Source: Carex sylvatica
Taxonomy: Eukaryota; Streptophyta; Magnoliopsida; Poales; Cyperaceae
DNA: 45,183 nucleotides
Direction of reading: 5' to 3'
NCBI GenBank assembly: GCA_964058845.1
Contig: CAXKVR010000322.1
Span: 1-45,183 of the forward strand
The notes beneath the pieces are model-generated. The model was not told where the DNA came from, did no database searches, and saw only the letters and a program-made list of their open reading frames with translations. This document shows, piece by piece, positions 35,332-43,850 of this stretch. A program made the translations under genes and the position numbers. How positions within the stretch are numbered: the stretch's first letter is position 1; each line of letters opens with the position of its first letter.

Positions 35332-36762
35332 TGATAAGCATAAATTATATACATATTCGATCTAGTTTTCATCATAAAATAACGCCAAATATCTTGTATT
35401 TTGAATATAAAGAGAATAGAATACACCTAGAATCAAGTTACTGCATTTGTTTGGTTTTAATTTGCAGGAAACAAAGAAAAATGAAGAAAAATGAAGAAAA
35501 ATGCCCAGTGCGGACGCACGGTTTACGATATGGTCGTAATGAGTACTTAGATGGATTTCTGGACGCGCGCCAATTTTAAAAAGGTATAATAAGCTATTCA
35601 TCAAGATCCGTGCGGATGCACGGATATCGATGCAGACGCACTCTGGTCACACAGAAAAAAAACCGAGCCCAGTGCGGACGCACTGTAGCACCAGTGCGGA
35701 CGCACTGTAGCAGAGCAAAAAATAGAGTCTGAACTTAAAACGGCCACAACTTTTGACTCGTAACTCCGTTTTGGACATATAACCACTTTTCGGAAAGCCA
35801 ACGAGAAGATCTACAATCTGAGAATCTAAAAAAGGAAACTTGGAGTCAGTACGGATGCAGTGGATCCGTAGACAGCCAGAAATACACGTTTTCAACACGG
35901 TTTCTATTTTTAGCGAGCCAGGGATGCTTTTTGACAGCTAAACTTGGACAAGCCAACCTGAAAAATAATCCAAAAATAGCACCCACTAACCCCACTCACC
36001 CCACGACTATGCCTCTTGATTGGACATAGTCTTTTGCTATAAAGGAGGGGGTTCTTTTCCATTGAAGGAGATCTCTCTTGGGAGGAGAGCTCTCTTCGGA
36101 GGGGCATCTCAATCAACCAATCTCACATCAACAAACACACCATCATTCTCTCTCTTTACACACACTTAGCGATAAATTCTGGAGTAAGGAAAGCTTTCAA
36201 GCGAGGAGAAGAAGGATTTCCGGAGCAAGATTCGGCAAGATAGAGGGCTTGGATTTGTCAAAGGGTGTAATCATTTCTTTTATTTCATTTCTTCTTACTT
36301 TCCAATTTTTGTAATGGATCTCTCCAAGAGGGAGTAGTTCTCTCTCTAGGGGTTTAGGTCATCATGCAATTTCTGTGGGTATATTGTTTTTATTTGGGTT
36401 TATGTCCGCACTGGTGCTACAGTGCGTCCGCACTGGGCTCGGTTTTTTTCTGTGTGACCAGAGTGCGTCTGCATCGATATCCGTGCATCCGCACGGATCT
36501 TGATGAATAGCTTATTATACCTTTTTAAAATTGGCGCGCGTCCAGAAATCCATCTAAGTACTCATTACGACCATATCGTAAACCGTGCATCCGCACTGGG
36601 CATTTTTCTTCATTTTTTTTTGTTTCCTGCAAATTAAAACCAAACAAATGCAGTAACTTGATTCTAGGTGTATTATATTCTCTTTATATTCAAAATACAA
36701 GATATTTGGCGTTATTTTATGATGAAAACTAGATCGAATATGTATATAATTTATGCTTATCA
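35332..36762. mobile_element. LTR sequence with head-to-head inverted end (retrotransposon relic)
   Basis: The left part starts TGATAAGCATAAATTATA and the right part ends TATAATTTATGCTTATCA. About 370 bp at each end (35332-35705 and 36407-36762) are near-identical inverted copies. Between them (35706-36400) is typical LTR body: CACTTTTCGGAAAGCC, a TATA-like GCTATAAAGG at 36037, then a leader-like CACACACTTAGCG region. So this is one LTR facing a reversed copy of its own 5' end. No matching 5-base flanks are seen (CTATT versus CATAC), suggesting rearrangement. GTGCGGACGCAC motifs are frequent. Likely Ty3/gypsy; lineage not certain. Confidence 0.65.
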
Positions 36763-39421
36763 CATACATTGCAATGTATAGGCCAATCTGTGCATTGTAA
36801 TCTATACCGTATGATCCGCTAAAGATTTGTGCTGATCAAAGTCGCTGATCAGCGAAAAAATTTGAAAAAATTTGCATCCATTATGCAATCAATGGAGGCC
36901 TCCAGTTACAGCCTCTTCCTCCTCTTCGCCTCTTGTGGAACCCCCTCTCTCTCTCTCAGCGCAAAATCTAAACCCTTTCTCGCACCACCGCTGGCCCTCT
37001 TTCGCACCACTGCTCAGTGCTCACCCTTCCCTTGCCACCTCTCCTCCCTCGACCCCTTCATCTCGCGCACCTCCTTCCCTTGTCCGTTCTCTCTCGCCAT
37101 TGCCCTTCTCCTTTTCTCGCTCTTGCTTTTGTGCTTGATGGTGCCCCCACAAACAAGCCGTTTGGTGAGTGATTAAGTTCCATCGAGATCTCAAATCAGT
37201 TGCTTCCGTTTGTTGCCTCTATGTTTACCTCGCCCCCAATCGCTAACTCCTGATTCCCCTCTCAGTGGTCCTGCTTAAGCTCCATCTTTGATGGGGCATG
37301 GATTTATCAAATTTGCTTAGTTTTGGAGGCTGAGATAGCGATGGACTTTGTTAGGCTCTTTCTCGAGTAGAAATTCAACACTCCCTCAACTGTGTATTTG
37401 CTGCACACCACATGTTTGACGAATTGCCCCAACCAGGTCTGGTCTCATGCAAGATCCTAGTCGATGCTGTCATAAAAGAATGCATAGAAGATCTGCCCTT
37501 CTGGCAGGCAGTGACAAAGGTTGCGGAATGTTCAAGGCTGTCTCGGGTTTTGAGGAACAATGTCTTATTGTAAACAGGAGTCTGTTTTATTTACTATTTT
37601 TCTAGGTTTGTAATTTTTGAACTCTCAGTCTCAATTGGTACATCTCTCTGTGTTGTAGTTTCTAAGATTTAGATTTTAGATTCCAAACCAGTAGACTCTC
37701 TGGATTAGGTAGTATGTTGTTCTTAGTCTTTACAATGTAATGCTTATTTTTCAGTTGTAAATGATACCTACGAATTTGAAATAAAAAAATGATTGAGAAA
37801 AATAATTTCTACTCGATAAAATGCAATGTCCATCGAAATTTAAGTCTATATACCAGAGGCCATTAGTTTCTGTCTTCACATTTTTTTGAGAAAGATTTCT
37901 GTTCACTTTTTTTTCGTTTCAATTTTACAAATTGAGTGGTATGATAGCTGTCAGGGTACATATGAAGATTGTTGTTCCAGTTACTTCCCAAAACAAATGA
38001 AAATCAAAATAAAAACAAAATAAAGTAAACAAAGTTAAGTTCTTCATTGCACAATTTGGTGACTCAAGTCATATCCCTGCAGCTACTTCTTCATGTATCC
38101 TCCTTTTCGTACCAGTATAGACATGTACCAATTCGGTACGGCAACTGAGCTCCATCTTTGTACTGAAAAATTTACCAGTAATGTTTGCCAACCCTGGCAG
38201 ATTCCAGCGTTCGCCCTGAGCCATATCAGATTGTACTGGTATCGTACCGGTACTGTCCGATACTGTAGCCCTTAAGCAAACAACTAACATCCTTCAATTA
38301 TTGCATCTTTTGTGTAAAGAAAAAAAGAAAACTATATTGCTGACAGCACTAAACAAAAATGTCAAACATTGTTAACGAGAAAATAATTCATTTTCCCTTG
38401 CTATAGCTTGTTGTGCATTACAATTATATGTACAATCCTAAGACAATGCAATTTATATTTGCATAACTATCTCAACAGTTCTTTTTTTTTTTTTTTTGCT
38501 ACTTGTGACCGTACCATATAGGTTGATACATAGTCTCCTCTTGTCAAAATGTGCTAGATGAGTTGTGCTTCATCTTGGCTCCAAGTTAACAACACTCAAT
38601 GCCATAATGACAATATCATTCAACCTATTTGAGGAAGATCATAAAATATTTTAAATTAGTGAGGTAATTAATGAATCTTGCCCATTAGTAAGATTGTACA
38701 TATTAGTAACCATTTCAGGTGCAAGTAAGCCTGGAATGTCAAAATTCCTTTTGTACAAAGTATCAATTTGGTGAATTGATTATACATAACAAGTATGCAA
38801 ATTTACTGCCAACAACTTTCAAAAACCAAATTCAGTATACATAACTATACTACTTACTTCACATAGGCTTATAACAGCAAACGGCAATCACACAATTTTT
38901 GAAACTAAATTGAACAAAATCTGACAAAACAATGTGTAATTTGAACAAATCAGTAATTAAATTGCCTGCAAGCATCTGTGCAAGGTCCAGAAACCCTGTG
39001 CGATGAGGAGAAACCCAGTGCCAGAGAGGAGAGAGCGGTGGAAAGGGGTCACTGCAGTTTGGCGGCGGAGGAGAGGGGTCCGAAGGGAGAACGGGGATTT
39101 GAGGTTTTTCGGAGAGAATCAATTTTTTTTTAGTCGGAGGAAGGGTCAAGAAAGGGTGAGCACTGAGCAGTGGTGCGATAGAGGGCCAGCGGTGGTGCCA
39201 TGGAAGGTTTAGATTTTGCACAGAGAGAGAGGGGGGGGGGGGGGGGTTCCATAAGAGAGAGGAGGAAGAAGCTGTAACTGGAGGCCTCCATTAACTTCTT
39301 AATGGACGCGAATTTTTTCAAATATTTTCGCTAATCAGCGACTTTGATCAACACAAATCTTTTAGCGGATCGTACGGTATAGATTACAATGCACAGATTG
39401 GCCTATACATTGCAATGTATG
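36763..39421. mobile_element. Pack-MULE-like element with ~270-bp terminal inverted repeats
   Basis: Left (36763-37035) and right (about 39145-39421) ends are near-identical inverted copies, starting CATACATTGCAATGTATAGG. They include AAAGTCGCTGAT, ATGGAGGCCTCCAGTTACAG and CACCACTGCTCAGTGCTCAC. Long inverted repeats, no transposase and a captured PPR fragment inside (37355-37573) fit a Pack-MULE. The 9-base flanks (TGCTTATCA and ATAGCCTAT) do not match, so the insertion has been rearranged or is old. The interior 37580-39140 is otherwise non-coding and contains a GTACCGGTAC-rich patch at 38100-38275. The start-codon-like ATG in each repeat is probably captured leader sequence. Confidence 0.7.
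37355..37573 (+). pseudogene. Captured PPR fragment inside the Pack-MULE-like element
   Basis: A stop-free stretch of 72 codons contains AAHHMFDELPQPGLVSCKIL then VDAVIKECIEDLPFWQAV, matching a PLS-class PPR repeat (A..lFDEMP.P.lVSW..LI..Y.K.G). It ends at TAA 37571-37573 and has no start codon of its own. It is too short to be functional. It is unrelated in class to the P-type PPR relic at 34121-34375. Confidence 0.6.
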
Positions 39422-39451
39422 ATAGCCTATCTCTCTATATATATATATAGA

Positions 39452-39872
39452 TATAGGCTAATATACAATCGATTGTTCCTAGCCTCCCGTGTAACCAAGT
39501 CATTTTCCAATTTTTAAAGTCTAAATGATCGATCCAAACCGTTAGATGTCATCTCCATATTAAAATGTGCTTAGAGACCAAATTTTATATTTTTTGAATT
39601 TTTTTTACTATTTATTAAGCCACTTTGAAAATCGCTGATCCAACGGTGGCTTACCAAACAGTAAAAATCAGAAACTACCGTTGGATCAGCGATTTTCAAA
39701 GTGGCTTAATAAATAGTAAAAAAATTTCCAAAAAATGTAAAATTTGGTCTCCAAGCACATTTTAATATGGAGATGGCATCTAACGATTTGGATCGATCAT
39801 TTGGACTTTAAAAATTAGAAAATGACTTGGTTGAACGGGAGGCTAGGAACAATCGATTGTATATTAGCCTAT
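39452..39872. mobile_element. Foldback MITE A, shared-core family
   Basis: Ends ATAGGCTAATATACAATCGA and TCGATTGTATATTAGCCTAT are exact inverted copies, continuing as TTGTTCCTAGCCTCCCGT. Each arm carries the core (CGATCCAAACCGTTAGATG, ATATTAAAATGTGCTTAGAG, ACCAAATTTTATATTTTTTG, TTTACTATTTATTAAG). The loop carries its own inverted pair, GATCCAACGGT / ACCGTTGGATC. Flanked by TA/CT microsatellite on both sides. Non-coding. Confidence 0.88.
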
Positions 39873-39907
39873 CTCTCTCTCTCTATATATATATATATAT
39901 AGAGAGA

Positions 39908-40287
39908 GGAGGGCTCAAATGCACCCAAATGCACCCTATCTTTCAAATCATTTTTCTCCGTTTTCAAAGTCCGAATAGTCAATCCGAACTGTTAGATGCG
40001 ATCTATATATTAAGATGTGCTTGGAGACCAAATTTTATATTTTTTGAAATTTTTTTAATATTTTTTTAGATTTATTGAAAATCACTGTTTTTAGCAAATC
40101 TGGACCATAAAAAAACAGCGATTTTCAATAAATCTAAAAAAAATAGTAAACAAATTCCAAAAAATATAAAATTTGGTCTCCAAGCACATCTTAATATATA
40201 GATCGCATCTAACGGTTTAGATTAACTGTTTTGACTTTGAAAACAGAGATAAAAGATAGGGTGCATTTGGGTGCATTTGAACCCTCC
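39908..40287. mobile_element. Foldback MITE B, shared-core family
   Basis: Ends GGAGGGCTCAAATGCACCC and GGGTGCATTTGAACCCTCC pair. The core arms match MITE A. The loop (TTAGCAAATCTGGACCATAA) sits between TTTATTGAAAATCACTG and CAGCGATTTTCAATAAA. Flanked by (TA)n at both ends. Confidence 0.88.
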
Positions 40288-40313
40288 TTATATATATATA
40301 TATATATATGAAC

Positions 40314-40710
40314 TTGCTAGCATGCTATGTGTAGCATAGAGGGCATCCGTGCAACAGCTCAATATTTGACCTTTCAAAATCCTAACGGTCGATCCGAACC
40401 GTTCATCTTTTTCTCCATATTAATATGTGTTTAGAGACCAAATTTTATATTTTTTGGATTTTTTTTACTATTTTTGTAGGTTTATTGAAAATCGGTATTT
40501 TTTTATGGTCCAGATTTGCTGAAAACAGCGATTTTCAATAAATCTAAAAAAATAATAAATTTTTTTCAAAAAAATGTAAAATTTGGTCTCCAAATACATA
40601 TTAATATGGAGAACAAGATGAACGGTTCGGATCAACCGTTAGGATTTTGAAAAGTCGAATATTGTGCCATTGCACGGAGGCCCTCTATGCTACGCATACC
40701 ATGCTAGCAT
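40314..40710. mobile_element. Foldback MITE C, shared-core family
   Basis: Ends TTGCTAGCATGCTATGTG and CGCATACCATGCTAGCAT pair, continuing as TAGCATAGAGGGC / GGCCCTCTATGCTA. The core arms match A and B. The loop (TTATGGTCCAGATTTGCTGA) is the reverse complement of the loop of B, so C sits in the opposite orientation. Confidence 0.88.
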
Positions 40711-40717
40711 AATTCAT

Positions 40718-40979
40718 TTCTCACTATGACTGTCACTATGTTATTCCATAACGATAACATCGAATCTTGTTTCTAAAAGTTGCAGACGGTTCATGCAAAA
40801 TTAAAGCAATAGCGGAGCATTGTGACTGTCAAAGTGAAAAATTAGAATCACAAATTTTAAACTCGGTCAAATTAAATTCAAATAATTCATTTCTCACTGT
40901 GATTGTCATTATGTTATTCCAGAACGATAACAACAGATCTTATTTCTAAAAGTTGCATGCTGTTCATGCAAAATTAAAG
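40718..40979. repeat. Direct duplication, ~90 bp, two copies
   Basis: TTCTCACTATGACTGTCACT and following bases (to GTTCATGCAAAATTAAAG) at about 40718-40806 recur at 40886-40973 with few changes, about 168 bases apart. Non-coding. Confidence 0.7.
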
Positions 40980-41129
40980 TTGCAGGCGGGCCAAGCACTG
41001 TGTAGCACTGTGGCTGAGGCATATGCCCTCATGTGGAGGTTTCTAAATTCAATTATAGCTAGCAGGATTTATAAAGAGTGTGTGCCTACGGACTCATGTC
41101 AAAAAAAAAAAAAAATAGTGGAGCGCTGA

Positions 41130-41632
41130 CAACATCCGGTCAATAATAAGAAATATGTTTTATGGTTTTTCATGTTGCGGGTTAATTTGAAAGCAAAGTA
41201 CTAAACATTTACTGCACAGTAACTACTTCCAATAATATACAGAGAATCAATCCAAGAAATATTTAATGGGAAACGTAAAAAAGTGAGTCCAATCAACGGA
41301 GAACACCAATGTGGAGAGCTGGCAGCATCGAATTCATAAGTGAGTCCAATCAACGGAGAACACGTAATACTGACCCCCTACAGCACCCCCGAATAGGCAC
41401 CGGGCACGTCGGTCACGCAAAAGTTGAGATATCTCAGAAGATACGCACTCGGCAGCATCCGGCCAATAATAAGAAATATTATCTTATTTTTATGGTTTTT
41501 CATGTTGCGGGTTAATTTGAAAGTATTTAACATTTACTGCACAGAAACAACTTCCAATAATATACAGAGAATCAATCCAAGAAATATTTAGTGTGACACG
41601 TAAACTAAGTGAGTCCAATCAACGGAGAACAT
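41130..41632. repeat. Direct duplication, ~180 bp, two copies
   Basis: Copy 1 at about 41130-41312 and copy 2 at about 41455-41632 both run CATCCGG, CAATAATAAGAAATAT, TTTTTCATGTTGCGGGTTAA, CTTCCAATAATATACAGAGA, GTGAGTCCAATCAACGGAGA. The last string also occurs alone a third time at 41338-41362. No gene. Confidence 0.75.
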
Positions 41633-41769
41633 GATTCTTTGTGGCATGGCGAAAGGATCTCTCTCTGTAAGATTGCAACCCAATGAACCCAGCAATTATT
41701 TTATTTGGTACAATTTATTCTTTGGCCGCAAATCCGATTAGGCGGTCGTAATATCCAATTACATTTTTT

Positions 41770-42092
41770 TTATGATACTGAATTACATCTTGCATTTTTA
41801 AAATTCAAACAGTCGATTAAAACCGTTCAACATAATGAATATATTAAAATGTGCTTGGAGATAAAATTATATATTTTTTTGATTTTTTTACTATTTATTA
41901 ATATGATTATAAAAATTCAACAGTCTGAAAAAAATAATTTTGTAAAATACTTAATAAATAGTAAAAAAATTTAAATAAATGTAAAATTTGATCTGCAAGC
42001 ATATTTTAATATATCCATCATGTTGAACGGCTTGGATAAACTATTTGGACTTTGAAAACTTTGAAAATGTAAGGTGTAATTATGTGTCACCA
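41770..42092. mobile_element. Foldback MITE D, shared-core family
   Basis: The ends GAATTACATCTTGCATTTTT and AAAATGTAAGGTGTAATT pair. Core arm motifs AAACAGTCGATTAAAACCG, ATTAAAATGTGCTTGGAGAT and their inverted partners (GATCTGCAAGCATATTTTAA) are present. The inner pair is TTTACTATTTATTAA / TTAATAAATAGTAAA. More diverged than A-C and E. Confidence 0.75.
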
Positions 42093-42257
42093 AAAAAGAG
42101 TGTAAGTGAATCTCTCCTCTTAATAAAAAAAACAAATATACAAGCTGATAAATGTATATATTTATGATGATAAAGTTCTTAATAAAAATATTAATTTTTC
42201 ATATATTATTTTTATTCTATCAATTCCATTTTTTTATTATTGGGGATATATTTTTAA

Positions 42258-42655
42258 GAGGAGGGTTAAAATGCACCATTGGTTTTGTGTCTCAACCATA
42301 CCCCATGTCTCTATCTCCATTTACAGAGTTCAAACAGTCGATTTGAACCATTCATCTTGTTCTACATATTAAAATGTGCTTAAAGACCAAATTTTATATT
42401 TTTTTGTATTTTTTTTACTATTTTTTAGATAGGTACAAAATCGCTGTATCTGGACTATCCAAAAACAGTGATTTTGTACCTATCTAAAAAAATAGTAAAC
42501 AAATTCCAAAAAAATATAAAATTTGGTCTCTAAGTACATTTTAATATGTAGAACAAGATGAACGGTTCGGATCAATTGTTTGAACTTTGTAAACGGATGT
42601 AGAGATGTGAGGTATAGTTGGAGCACAAAACCAATGGTGCATTTTAACCCTCCTC
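42258..42655. mobile_element. Foldback MITE E, shared-core family
   Basis: Ends GAGGAGGGTTAAAATGCACC and GGTGCATTTTAACCCTCCTC are exact inverted copies, continuing as ATTGGTTTTGTG / CACAAAACCAAT. Core arms match A-D (AAAGACCAAATTTTATATTT). The loop is flanked by GATAGGTACAAAATCGCTG and CAGTGATTTTGTACCTATC. Short minus-strand frames across it are shadows. Confidence 0.88.
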
Positions 42656-42919
42656 TATTTTTAATATAACTAGCTGTAATATATGGATAGTCAAATGCAA
42701 ATTCAAAAAATAAAATGAATCCCTTTTCAAGCTGCATATGTATGTGGATCCATTCGTTGAATTCGGATGGACAGATCCCAAACAAAAAAACCAAAGTTTT
42801 TGTATGCTTAATTAGGTTGTTGAGATTAGTTATGTCTAATTAAAAGTAGTGATACTTAATATACATTTGTAATTTCGTTATAGAATTTAGTGTGTGGTTA
42901 AATAGTCATGATATATATT
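42656..42919. other. AT-rich spacer
   Basis: Nothing recognised. Confidence 0.4.
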
Positions 42920-43090
42920 AAAACTGATACTGATGAGTTCTCAACTATGAGTGTTGGTTCTAATTGAGGAACCAATATATATATATATATATGTAATGAC
43001 TCGTGAGTGTGGTTCCTCAATTACAACCGATACTGGCATTTGAGATCTCACTATTGAACCAAAACTGAGAACAAACCATTAGTAACAGTT
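42920..43090. mobile_element. Short foldback repeat around a (TA)n core
   Basis: TGTTGGTTCTAATTGAGGAA on the left pairs with TTCCTCAATTACAACCGATA on the right, with (AT)n between. Further out GATGAGTTCTCAAC faces TTTGAGATCTCAC. MITE-like; ends and target duplication are not fixed. Confidence 0.55.
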
Positions 43091-43182
43091 CCTTACTAAG
43101 AATGTGTTACTAATATATCCACATTATTTACGAGTTTACCACTGCTGATTATCAAGCACGGTTCTTATAACTGATCTACCAA

Positions 43183-43626
43183 CACTACTATAAAAATGGA
43201 GATTGTGCACAGACATAAATTGAAGAGCTACACAGATTTTCTGCTGTGTATAGTGTGAGGATTTAGAAATCTCTGAATAAATTACACACGGATATTTATC
43301 TGTGTACAATTACGGAGAGCTACACGGATTATTACATAAACAACCGTATACAATTCCTACCTTTCTTCACGGTTCTTTAATTAAATATCCGTGTAACTTT
43401 CTCAAGGCTTTCTACACTGTTATTTAAACAATAATCCGTGTACATTTCCTAATAAACGTCCGTGTAGCTCTCTCATAGCTTTCTACACTGATTATTTAAT
43501 AAATATCTGTGTAGAGATCACACAGATATTTCAGGCTTCCAAATAATTACAACTTCTACACTGTTTTTACATAAAATTAAATATGTGTAAAATGTGCAAT
43601 GTACAATGATTATTTTTGTAGTAGTG
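43183..43626. mobile_element. Non-autonomous CACTA (CMC) MITE, 444 bp
   Basis: Starts CACTACTATAAAAATGGAGA and ends GATTATTTTTGTAGTAGTG, the CACTA-type inverted terminus, with the 3-base duplication CAA on both sides (43180-43182 and 43627-43629). The interior holds many copies, in both orientations, of a short motif around CACGGAT / ATCCGTGT with TACAC, the expected subterminal binding repeats. No transposase. Confidence 0.9.
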
Positions 43627-43850
43627 CAATATTGAATGCCTTTTGTACTAGTGACCTTAGCCTACCTTAAAAAATGGGAAAAAAAATAAAAATAAAATAA
43701 AAACAGAAAGAATTTCCTGATTTCGTTTAAACAAGATGACAACAAAGAAATATTAGCAAATCCATGTTTTAGGTACGGTAGCTAAAGACAATCGCCTCCT
43801 TGATTCAATTGCATTTATTATCAATCACTTTTCAACCAAAATGAGATGTT
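43627..43850. other. AT-rich spacer
   Basis: No gene or paired repeat seen. Confidence 0.4.

Noticed and set aside
36829..37176. ORF starting MLIKVADQRKNLKK and running into a Ser/Pro/Leu-rich stretch
   Set aside because: It begins in the terminal inverted repeat of the Pack-MULE-like element and the same string occurs inverted at the other end, so it is repeat DNA and not a gene.
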